Source: Macrothele yani (taxonomy: Eukaryota > Arthropoda > Arachnida > Araneae > Macrothelidae). Taken from it: 64,000 bases of DNA. This document shows positions 11,802 to 21,264 of this stretch, piece by piece. A program made the translations under genes and the position numbers. The stretch covers positions 46,518,905 to 46,582,904 of the forward strand of contig CM077010.1 in NCBI GenBank assembly GCA_039090855.1. The letters are read 5' to 3'. The notes beneath the pieces are model-generated. The model was not told the DNA's origin, did no database searches, and worked only from the letters and a program-made list of their open reading frames with translations. The stretch's first letter is position 1. Every line of letters starts with the position of its first letter.

Positions 11802-13037
11802 ACCCAAAGTGCAACACCAAGAAAGAAGCATCCAATTGGCCTGAAATTCGCAGCATACGTCGCACGCGAGAGGACATGCAAACGATTAGCATTGCAGGGC
11901 ATATGCAAATCATGTGCTCCCGGCACGCCACCCAGAAGCACTATAAGAAGAGTGCACAGAAAGCGGGATGTAAGTAGTGGAAGTGTGTTGCGCTGCCGGA
12001 CCTGTGCGTGGAGAGCTTCCTGGTGCCTCGTCGCAGAATACGGCAGTCATTCCAGTACGTCTCGGAGTTCGACAGAGGACGAATAGTGGCTTATCGCGAC
12101 AGCGGTATATCGTACCGAGACATCGGCGCCCGTGTGGGACGACATCCAGCCACAGTGAGGCGAGTATGGATTCGGTGGGTGCAGGAGGAACGGAAGGACC
12201 GACATGAGCAATTGCCGCAGCCGCGGCACACCACCGAACGAGAGGACCGGCATGTTGTGCGGTGGGAGTTGACGGCTCGCGCCGCCACATCCCGAACGTT
12301 AGCACAGGAATTAGGGTGTGTTGCGCAACAACCTGTGTCAGCACGTACCGTTCGACGTCGTCTGCAGGAGCAGGGACTTGTCGCACGGCGCCCATTGCTC
12401 CGATTATCATTGACGTTACACCACCGGCGAGTGCTGCGGCAGTGGGCCGTTGAACGCCGCACCTGGACTGCGGAATGGCAGGATATTGTCTTTTCCGACG
12501 AATCCTGCTTCTGCCTGCAACACCATGGTGGCCGGATCCGTGTGTGGCGTCACCGCGGCGAGAGTAGTCCTCCCTTACCTGCAGGACCTGCCAGCGGCCA
12601 CGTTTCGACAGGGCAATGCGCGCCCGCCCCGTGTCACGTATCGTGCAACAATTCTTCACGGCCCACCAGGTGTCACTGCTGCCGTGGCCCGCCTGTTCTC
12701 CCGATATGTCGCCCATCGAATACGTCTGGTCGCTGATCGGCAATCGAGTGGCCCGGCAAGCATCACCCGCGGCTACGCCTAATGAACTGTGGCAACGTGT
12801 GGAAGCAGCCTGGACCGACATACAGCAAGCCCACATCCAAAGCATCTTTCGTTCGATGCCGCGGCGTGTAGCGGCCGTTATTGCCAGCCATGAGGGCCAC
12901 ACGAACTATTGATGTCTGCGTGTTCCTGAAGTCGCACGAGCCTGTAAGCTCAATCGTTTCATCTTTGTATCTGTTGTTATGTGTCCAGTAAATCTGGCTT
13001 TGCTATCTCGTGTCCTTCTTGGTGTTGCATTTAGGGT
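11802..13037 (+). mobile_element. Tc1-like transposon with internal deletion
   Basis: The ends share an inverted repeat: left ACCCAAAGTGCAACACCAAG and right (reverse complement) ACCCTAAATGCAACACCAAG. TA is seen only at the right end. The sequence is GC-rich compared with its AT-rich surroundings. It contains one broken transposase. A dimeric SINE begins immediately to the right. Confidence 0.8.
12008..12912 (+). pseudogene. Tc1-like DD34E transposase, deleted and frameshifted
   Basis: The N-terminal helix-turn-helix (SEFDRGRIVAYRDSGISYRD, RHPATVRRVWIRW) and the first catalytic Asp (IVFSDESCF) lie in one open frame. A deletion after RIRVWRHRGES removes the middle of the core. The reading resumes as LPYLQDLPAATFRQGNARP, where Gly replaces the second catalytic Asp. 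After another frame change it continues LLPWPACSPDMSPIEYVW with the Glu retained, ending SMPRRVAAVIASHEGHTNY. Long open frames on the opposite strand here are GC-driven shadows. Confidence 0.88.
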
Positions 13038-13041
13038 ATCT

Positions 13042-13536
13042 ATAACGAAGTAAATTTCTCCGTCATTTTTGGTCTACGCCGGGATTCGACCCCGGATACC
13101 CTCATTCCGGAATAAGTCACTCTACCAATTGAGCTACGCGGACGTTTTATTCTGATTCCTATCTGCCTTTATGTCGTGTGCATCCTTCTGGCAGGTACGT
13201 CACATCTTCTGGTACGTTACATCATCTCCCCTTATTTTTTTTTTCGAAGTGCTGAAGAAGGGATTCTCTGATTGTTCCTATCTCGCGGTGTGGAAAGAAC
13301 ATCACACCTATGCGAGATTTTGAACGGTCGGGTCATCCGGATAGTTCGGGCGCCATTATAACGAAGTAAATTTCTCCGTCATTTTTGGTCTACGCCGGGA
13401 TTCGACCCCGGATCCCCTCATTCCGGAATAAGTCACTCTACCAATTGAGCTACGCGGACGTTTTATTCTGATTCCTATCTGCCTTTATGTCGTGTGCGTC
13501 CTTCTGGCAGGTACATCACATCTCCTGGTACGTTAC
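13042..13536 (-). mobile_element. Dimeric tRNA-derived SINE (family A)
   Basis: Two monomers about 316 bp apart each contain a tRNA-like unit on the minus strand (13071-13143 and 13387-13459). These have GTCCGCGTAGCTCAATTGG (A box) and GGGGTCGAATCCC (B box). Each is flanked by conserved blocks (ACGAAGTAAATTTCTCCG and ATCTGCCTTTATGTCGTG). A linker (about 13240-13357) joins them. The same dimer with the same linker occurs at 54413-54895, so dimerisation predates dispersal. The acceptor stem is degraded, so these are not functional tRNA genes. Confidence 0.82.
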
Positions 13537-13544
13537 GTGGCCAG

Positions 13545-14170
13545 CAATGTACAAGCAGCTTGTGGAGAATTTAGTAGACAATTTTGGAAGAATGGGGTGT
13601 CGAATGTCAGTGAAGCTTTATTACTTGCACTCACATCTCGATTTTTTCACAGAAAATTTGTGAGTAGCAAGTGATGATCATGGTGAAAAGTTTCATCAAG
13701 ACATGCAGAATATATGAAAAAGTGATATCAAGAAAGACAGGATGAATCTATGATGGGATAATACTTCTGGAGTTTGGTGTACCATGCTAGTAGTGTTCAG
13801 GAGAGGTAAAGGCGGTCCAAAGTTTCTTTTCAGGACAGATATACTTCTTGTCTTTAATCGTTTCAATTTGTGTTGTGTTTTTCAACATTCTTGTTTTGTA
13901 CTCTTACATTCCCTATCCTATTGCCTAATGCATTGTAATACACGTCGTACATTATACAACTGCATAGAATTTAGAGTAGCGTGAATTGTGGCTAAATTAT
14001 TGATGCTACTCCAAAAAATACCGGCAATTTTAAAATCCTCTCACCGAAATTATTAAAGAAATATCAAAATATTCAGATAAACACGTAATTGTTTCGATTT
14101 GGTCACACGGTATAGTGGATTGATGAGCAAGAGAAAGGCTTCCATTTTCTTTCCTGACCCGTCCAGCCTC
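13545..14170. other. Unassigned sequence
   Basis: No protein domain, element end or strong repeat was recognised between the SINE and the minisatellite. Confidence 0.4.
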
Positions 14171-14175
14171 TGATC

Positions 14176-15280
14176 TCAGTCTTATTGGAAATGTGTGAGA
14201 CATGTTGGAAAGAGCAGTTCGGCGTCAATGACCTTCCCCGTCATTGCTGCAACAATAGCTATCGTTGGGTCTCAATCTTATTGGAAATATGTGAGACATG
14301 CTGGAAAGAGCTGTTCGGCATCAATGTCCTCCTTCCGCATGGCTGCAAGAGTTGCTATCGTTAGATCCCAATCCTATTGCAAATACAGTATGTGAGCCAT
14401 GTTGGAATTAGCTGTTCGGCACTAATGTCCTCCTCCATTACGGCTGCAAGAATTGCTATCGTTGGATCTCAACCTTACTGAGAATTGTGTGAGACATGTT
14501 GGAAATATCTGTTCGGCATTAATGCCCTCCTTCTTCACTGCTGCAAGAATTTGTATCGTTGGATCACAATCCTGTTGCAAATACGTATGTGAGACATGTT
14601 GGAAAGAGCTGTTTGGCGTCAATGTCCTCCTTCCGCACTGCTGCAAGAATTACCATCGTTGGATCTCAATCCTACTGCAAATACAGTATGTGAGATATGT
14701 TGAAAAGAGCTGTTCAGCTTCAATGACTTCCTTCGTCACTTCTGCAAGAATTGTTATCGTTGGATCTCAACCTTATTGGGAAATGTGTGAGATATGTTAG
14801 AAAGAGCTGTTTGGCATCCATTTCCTCTTCCGTCACTGCTGCAAGAATAGCTATTGTTGGATCTCCATTCTGTTGGATATATGTGATACATGCTGGAGAG
14901 ACCTGTTGAGCTGGAAAAAGCAGACGTGCTTAAAAGAGATGAACAGTCTTTTGCAGCATGTCAGCTTCAATGTCCTCCTCCGTCACTCTTGCAAGAACAG
15001 CTATCGTTGGATCTCATTCCTATTGGAAATTAGTGAGGCATGCTCGAATGGGCTGTTCGGCGCCAATGTCTTCCTCCATCACTACGCAAGAACAACTATC
15101 GTTGGATCTCAGTCCTATTGGAAATGTGTGAAAAGAACTGTTCGGCGTCAATGTCGTTCTCTGTCACTGCTGCAGCAATAGCTATCGTTGGGTCTCAATC
15201 CTATTGGATATGTGTGAGACATGCTGAAAAAAGCTTTTCGGCGTCGATATCCTCTTTCATCAACAGTGAGAGAGTTGCGC
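14176..15280. repeat. Minisatellite, about 11 units of ~97 bp
   Basis: Diverged tandem units share GTGAGACATG.TGGAAAGAGC, TGTTCGGC.TCAATG, TGCAAGAAT.GCTATCGTTGG and ATCTCAATCCTATTGG.AA. Unit spacing is 96 bp in the first copies and varies later. Divergence between units indicates an old array. No coding function is inferred. Confidence 0.85.
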
Positions 15281-15289
15281 AATACACTC

Positions 15290-16427
15290 ACGGACAATGA
15301 AATTTGCGCATCAAGAATGAAACATCGGATTGAACTGAAATTTTATGGACGTAATGATACAGATGAATGATACACATGATGGCAAAAACAGAACTGCAGG
15401 ACAATTACAGAGGGATCTGTGGCACGCAGTCCGGTCATTTTCAATAGAGCGTCGTACCGCCTCGTGCGGCGATACATGCTACAATACGGTCCGGCATGGA
15501 GGCGAACAGACGCTTGATGTTGTCCTGTGGCAGACTGTCCCAAACGCATTGGACGGTATGCTCCAAATCCCGAATAGTACGGCACGGCGGCAACCGGCGT
15601 TTCAACTGGTCACATGTCCGGGGAGCGGGAGGACCATGAAAGTGTCTGGAAGGATATAGGCAGCCCTAGGCACCCCGAGCCGTATGCGGGCGGACATTAT
15701 CCTGCTGGTTTTGCGCACCTGGAATCCCGGCCAGGAATGGAAACACATGAGGCAGTATGATCTCATCCACATACAGCCGTCCTGTCAATGATGCACGTAC
15801 CACTACTATGCCGGCCTGTAATACTGCCGGCCTGTCAATGATCCACGTACCACTACTGATCGGCTATTGTTGGCTATGGCTTCCCAGACCATAATGCCTG
15901 CAGTGGGGGATGGGGCGCTCGATAGCGAGGTTGGGATTGTGTCGTTGACCTGCGGACCTCCACACCCGGACACGATGATCATTTGTCCCCAATACGAAGC
16001 GGCACTCATCACTAACGTCGCCAGTCTGTGGTGTTCTACGTCGCTGTGGCCTGGTACCATTGTAAACGGAGCCGGCGATGTTCCGGTGTTAATGGCAGCA
16101 CGCGTAAGGGTGCTGGGATCGCAGATTCGCTTCCGCGAGGCGTCGGGAGATGGTTCGTGGGCACACAGGAATCACTACATCTGCCTGTATAGTGAGACAT
16201 GTCTCCGTGGGATTCGTTCGTTCCTGGCGTACGATCCATCGATTCTCTCTGCTAGTGGTCCTCTTGGTCCGTCTGGAGCCTCTCCGCCTTGTAGCAGTGC
16301 CGTCACGCATCCACTGCTCCCAACATAGTTGCACGGTATAGTCAGAACGATCCTCGTGGCGGGCTATACGGCGGGCAGGCCACCCTGCGGTTTTCATCCC
16401 GATGATCAGGCCTCTCTCAAAGTCCAT
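15290..16427 (-). pseudogene. Tc1-like transposase relic
   Basis: The minus reading begins with FERGLIIGMKTAGWPARRIA, the first helix-turn-helix of a Tc1-type transposase, in an open frame 16427-16089 (QLCWEQW..GTATRRRGS, CPRTISRRLAEANLRS). Core fragments follow in other frames: LTPEHRRLRLQW, then PTAGIMVWEAIANNSRS near 15880. A ~60-bp local duplication lies at about 15780-15855. The catalytic triad cannot be assembled. The left end begins ACACTCACGGACAATGAAAT, but I could not find a matching right inverted repeat. Confidence 0.75.
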
Positions 16428-16434
16428 AAGTTGC

Positions 16435-17080
16435 GCAAATCGACGTCTCTGGCGTCTACCCGGAATCTTGTCACTCTGTGCTCTTGCTTGCGTCGGCAGG
16501 TGCTTTTCGCTTTAATGGGGCATCGACTACACGCCGGTTTATAAGGGTGCAGGTTCGTGCTTGCAGCGCCACTACAGGGTGGGCGGACATGCGCATTCGC
16601 ACCAAACAGGGATCATTTGCATACCAGCACGCACTCTAACTATGTATTTTGCTGCAGGAATGGCCTTCTTTGAACCCAAATGGACTCAAACACCTTCAGA
16701 AATACATAACGGGCCACATACTTGCTGTCATTCGAAATACTGGTGTCCTTACTTGTTACTAAACAAGGGTTCGTATGTTTTTGGCCAATGTGTCCACGGT
16801 AAAATTAAAGGCCACCTTCTTCTTTTATTGGAACAATCTTAACTGGCAGGAACAGGAGATTCATAAATTTTAGCATATACGTCCACTACAGCTTAATTTG
16901 AACAAAATCGTTTTAGAAAGCGTAACAGAATTCTTCTTAACCATCTCAGCTGCGAAAACAAAGGATTTTTTAAACAGATTCAACATCTATTAGTATACGA
17001 ATACAAAGAGAATCACTTTCTGGTAAAAACAACAAATACCACAGTGTGAGTAACTATATTTGATAAAAAAAAAAAAGCTA
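16435..17080. other. Intronic sequence, nothing recognised
   Basis: No exon of the receptor cyclase and no element domain was recognised. The sequence immediately right of this is the splice donor of the 17.1-kb exon. Confidence 0.4.
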
Positions 17081-17086
17081 TCATAC

Positions 17087-17225
17087 CATGGGACCTACAG
17101 TGGGGTGCATCTCCCGTGAATCCGCAAAAGGGAACGTCAGGTGGAGAAGAACCTCCTGGCCAATGAATTGAGGAGCCGTCGATTTTTTCATAAACTCGTC
17201 TGACACCGAAATAAGCTGCTACTGG
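17087..17225 (-). CDS. Receptor guanylate cyclase exon: juxtamembrane end of the ligand-binding domain
   Basis: This 139-bp minus exon lies between an acceptor (pyrimidine-rich, TTTCAG) and a donor (GTATGA). It reads PVAAYFGVRRVYEKIDGSSI, HWPGGSSPPDVPFCGFTGDA, PHCRSH plus one base. IHWPGG..PPD.P.CGF....C is the characteristic end of the extracellular domain of natriuretic-peptide-receptor-type guanylate cyclases, just outside the membrane; the two Cys are conserved in the family. It enters in phase 0, matching the phase-0 end of the 26.1-kb exon. It leaves in phase 1. The next exon should encode the transmembrane segment but was not found to the left in the window. Confidence 0.87.
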
Positions 17226-17433
17226 CTGAAACGAAAAAAAATCATCTAATTGAAAGTTTCTGGCTAAACACAAGACTGATTCAAATAACAATGCGTTTAA
17301 ATAAAAAGAAAAAAAAGGTATTAATATTAACAGAAACATGCTAGATAAACATGCACCGAAGAACCAAGTAGAGCGTTTTTATGCAAATCTAGGACTCGAA
17401 CAAGATCATTCATTTCATTTTGTGTTTAGGAGT

Positions 17434-17865
17434 TTATGCAAGATCCGGATCTTCATATGCGTCCATATCTTCATTGGATGAATCCAAATCTATCTCTTCA
17501 CAGTTCAATTGAGGTTTTGGTATAGGAAGATCTTCCCCATGCGGAACAGACCTTAAGTCTGATGGCTAATTTGGATACTGTATTTTAGTTTTATTCTTCT
17601 TTCAAAAGCATTTACTTTTGTTAAAAAATAACAACAATCTTCCAATTGATCAGTTGGCCCACCGCAAAGCATCGGAATTGCGAAAGGCATGGATTTCAGC
17701 TTACCTTCCAAACATTCACTCAGGCCAACAACGCAGAAAATGCAGCAGACCAGTCCACGATTTATTTTGATCTCCAACATGACATTCAAAGTACAAATAG
17801 TAGGCTTTCCTCACAGTCCTTGTCAGTGGGCGACTCTGCAGTTTTATAATATACGGTCCGCACGC
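17434..17865 (-). pseudogene. Relic of an unnamed, repeat-borne insect protein (N-proximal part)
   Basis: Minus frames combine to ACGPYIIKLQSR, TVRKAYYLYFECHVGDQNKS, MPFAIPMLCGGPTDQLEDC, KIQYPN.PSDLRSVPHGEDLP and IPKPQLNCEEIDLDSSNEDM, ending with an acidic tail and a stop at 17434. This is the pattern of a recurrent insect multicopy protein: a Cys/Trp-containing region followed by VPH.E.LP.PKP and an acidic Ser-rich tail. I know no assigned function. At least two frame changes make it a pseudogene. It seems to be the upstream part of the family whose middle is at 11330-11706, in the opposite orientation. Confidence 0.6.
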
Positions 17866-18302
17866 ATAGTAAAACTTATCCGGAACATTAATACATCCGA
17901 GACGATCCCTTTTCTTTATTTCGCCAACATTTGCTCATGAAGATGCAGAACGTGTTTCTCCTTCAATATAAAAAACAGCAATGGTGGTTCGGTTGCGGTT
18001 ACGTATTCTCTACCTGTGCAAAAATCAGTGTTGCCACCCATAACACGTCCAGTGGCTAAATAGGACAATAAAAAAGATCTAGTGTTGTATCACATGACTA
18101 CAAGCCGTAATGTGGAACAATAGTACATATTTAATATCCCATAAAAAGAAAATGTGATGTGGTGACCGTTTCTTGTGGTCAGATCTGAAATAAGCACCCA
18201 AAAATTAGTTAAAAGCAGCTACAGTACATTTGTTCATGTTATAAAAAACCTGGTAGACCAGTGTAATCAGTGTTATTCTTGTTCTTCAGATGAGAAAAAC
18301 AA

Positions 18303-20880
18303 CACATGTTTGAAAAAGGCCAAATTGTAATGCCAGACAACTGTGTCAGAGCCTTTCTGAGATGGTAAGGCACGTTGGGGGCTAGCGGACAGCGGTGGTT
18401 AGTACCTTCGAAAAGTGATCCGAATTGGGAAAAAACCATGAACTCCCGGCAACGTGTGGGCCGACCGCGACTCATCGATGCTAGAGGTGAGCGAAGGTTA
18501 TCCCGTATGGTACGAACCAACAGAAGGGATACTGTGGCAAGGTATGCACCGTTCACGGCTCATCGATGCTACAAATGAGCGAAGGCTATCCCGTATGGTA
18601 CGAACCAACAGAAAGGATACTGTGACAAGGTGTGGACCGACCACGGTTCATCGATGCTAGACATGAGTGAAGGCTATCCCGTATGGTACGAACCAACAGA
18701 AGGGATACTTTGGCAAGGTATGGACCGACCACGGCTCATCGATGCTAGAGGTGAGCGAAGGCTATCTCGTATGGTACGAACCAACAGAAGGTATACTGTG
18801 GCAAGGTATGGACTGACCACGGCTCATCGATGCTACAGATGAGTGAAGGCTATCCCGTATGGTACGAACCAACAGAAGGGATAATGTGGCAAGGTGTGGG
18901 CCGACCACAGCTCATTGATGCTAGAGGTGAGCGAAGGCTATCTCGTATGGTACGAACCAACAGAAGGTATACTGTGGCAAGGTATGGACCGATCACGGCT
19001 CATCGATGCTAGAGATGACGAAAGGCTATCCCGTATGGTACGAACCAACAGAAGGGATACTATGGCAAGGTATGGACCGACCACGGCTCATCGATGCTAG
19101 AGATGAGTGAAGGCTATCCCGTATGGTACGAACCAACAGAAGGTATACTGTGGCAAGGTATGGACCGACCACGGCTCATCGATGCTAAAGATGAGTGAAG
19201 GCTATTCCGTATTGTACGAACCAACAGAATGGATAATGTAGCAAGGTAGGGACCGACCACGCCTCATCGATGCTAGAGGTGAGCGAAGGCTATCCCGTAT
19301 GGTACGAACCAACAGAAGGGATACTGTGACAAGGTGTGGACCGACCACGGTTCATCGATGCTAGAGATGAGTGAAGGCTATCCCATATGGTACGAACCAA
19401 CAGAAGGGATACTTTGGCAAGGTATGGACCGACCACAGCTCATTGATGCTAGAGGTGAGCGAAGGCTATCTCGTATGGTACGAACCAACAGAAGGTATAC
19501 TGTGGCAAGGTATGGACCGACCACGGCTCATCGATGCTACAGTTGAGTGAAGGCTATCCCGTATAATTCGAGCCAACAGAAGGTATACTGTGGCAAGGTA
19601 TGGACCGACCACGGCTCATCGATGCTAGAGATGAGTGAAGGCTATCCCGTATGGTACGAACCAACAGAAGGGATAATGTGGCAAGGGTGTGGGCCGACCA
19701 CAGCTCATTGATGCTAGAGGTGAGCTAAAGCTATCTCGTATGGTACGAACCAACAGAAGGTATACTGTGGCAAGGTTTGGACCAACCACGGCTCATCGAT
19801 GCTAGAGATGAGTGAAGGCTATCCCGTATTGTACGAACCAACAGAATGGATAATGTGGCAAGGTAGGGACCGACCACGCCTCATCGATGCTAGAGGTGAG
19901 TGAAGACTATACCGTATGGTACGAACCAACAGTAGGGATACTGGGGCAAGGTATGGACCGACCACGGCTCATCGATACTAGAAATGAGTTAAGGCTATAC
20001 CGTATGGTACGAACCAACATAAGGGATACTGTGGCAAGGTATGGACCGACCACGGCTCATCGATGCTAGAGATGAGTGAAGGCTATCCCGTATGGTACGA
20101 ACCAACAGAAGGGATAATGTGGCAAGGTGTGGGCCGACCACGGCTCATTGATGCTAGAGGTGAGTTAAGGCTATACCGTATGGTACGAACCAACAGAAGG
20201 GATACTGTGGCAAGGTATGTACCGACCACGGCTCATCGATGCTAGAAATGAGTGAAGGCTATTCCGTTTGGTACGAACCAACAGAAGGGATTCTGTGGCA
20301 AGGTGTGGGTCGACCGCGGCTCATCGATGCTAGAGCTGAGCGAAGGCTATCCCGTATGGTACGAGCCGACAGAAGGGATACTGTGGGAAGTTGTGTGCCG
20401 ACTCCGGTTCATCCATGCTATAGGTGAGCGAAAGCTATCCCGTATGGTACGAGCCTACAGAAGGGATACTGTGGCAAGGGGTGGGCCGTATACGGCTCAC
20501 CGATGCTAGAGGTGAGCGAAGACTATCCATATAGTAAGAACCAACAGAAGGGATTATGTGGCTAGGTGTGGGCCAACCACTGCTCATCAATGCGAGAGGT
20601 GAGTGAAGGCTATTCCGTATGGTACAAGCCAAGAGAATGGATACTGTGACAAAGTGTGGACCGAACACGGCTCATCGATTCTAGAGGTTGACGAAGGTTG
20701 TAACGTATGGTCCAAGCCAACATAAGACATACTGTGACGCAACTCGCCGGTAGTTTGAGTATTGGTGACTGGAGAAATGTGTCACAACACAAAGTACATC
20801 GAACTTTCCTTTAAATGGAGCAGCGTAGCCGCATGCTGCTGCGAGCGCCCACGCGATCCTCGGTTCACCTTCGAAAAAGC
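18303..20880 (+). pseudogene. Tc1-like transposase remnant split by an internal satellite
   Basis: Before the array, broken frames give FEKGQIV, then RTAVVSTFEK.SELGK and NSRQRVGRPRLIDARGERR, the first helix-turn-helix and linker of a Tc1-like transposase. After the array the reading resumes as TVTQLAGSLSIGDWRNVSQH, KVHRTFL, stop, MEQRSRMLLRAPTRSSVH, the second DNA-binding helix. The relative at 39.2 kb runs VAVVSTYQKW..., RPQLIDARVERR..., then GDQGNVSQHTVHRGLLRM without interruption. The array is therefore an expansion of the middle of this gene. The catalytic domain is not found. Confidence 0.85.
18456..20740 (+). repeat. 88-bp satellite array (~26 units) derived from transposase coding sequence
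   Basis: Units repeat every 88 bp; for example CTCATCGATG begins at 18471 and 18559, a variant TTCATCGATG at 18647, and CTCATCGATG at 18735. Each unit encodes, in one frame, GRPRLIDARGERRLSRMVRT followed by NRRDTVA, the linker between the two helix-turn-helix motifs of a Tc1-type transposase. Since 88 is not a multiple of 3, the frame returns only every third unit. Units in the centre are nearly identical; the last four or five are more diverged. Confidence 0.93.
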
Positions 20881-20884
20881 ATAC

Positions 20885-21260
20885 CGTTACAAAAATAATA
20901 TGGCCAAAGCTGTATTTTTGGGACGCTTTTTAAGAGCAACCAGTTAACGCAAGGAAATGCATTCTGCAAATGAAGTCCCCAATTTTCACCCCTTCTCCCA
21001 GACAAAAATACGCGTGAAACTCTGTCCTTTGACGGCACGTGATGCGGGTAGACGCTAATAAACAAGTTCTCAAGTGGTTTGTTTTGACGGGTCAGCGAAG
21101 CGATGGTGAGAACGAGAGAAGAAAAGGAATTACTTGCTGGGTACCGTCGGATAGAGGCAGGCGTCCAAGAAAAGAGAGGGAGCTTGCTGAAACCACTCAG
21201 ACAAGAGCTGGTACTCCTACATAACAGAGCAAACATGCCGAGTCTGACATCATAGCCGCA
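20885..21260. other. Unassigned sequence between the satellite and the LINE tail
   Basis: Open frames exist on both strands but none matches a family I recognise. Confidence 0.35.
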
Positions 21261-21264
21261 TTTT

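Noticed and set aside
11910..12902. A 330-codon minus-strand open frame
   Set aside because: It is antisense to a recognisable Tc1-like transposase in GC-rich sequence; its translation has no domain, so it is a compositional shadow.
13071..13143. Functional tRNA gene
   Set aside because: A and B boxes are present, but the 3' acceptor strand is mispaired and the unit recurs inside a dispersed dimeric repeat, so it is a SINE head. The same reasoning applies at 54.4, 25.5, 53.6 and 55.5 kb.
15313..16440. Short inverted match (TTGCGCAAAT region) as terminal repeats of the 15-16 kb Tc1 relic
   Set aside because: Only about nine bases match and the right-hand site lies next to the start codon, where an element end is not expected.
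1..17086. Transmembrane/kinase-like exons of the receptor cyclase left of the 17.1-kb exon
   Set aside because: I looked for a phase-1 exon with a hydrophobic segment and did not find one I could support; it may be outside the window or missed.
18456..20740. Possible CRISPR-like or tandem-gene array
   Set aside because: Units are directly adjacent 88-bp copies with no spacers, in an animal genome, and their translation is a transposase linker.
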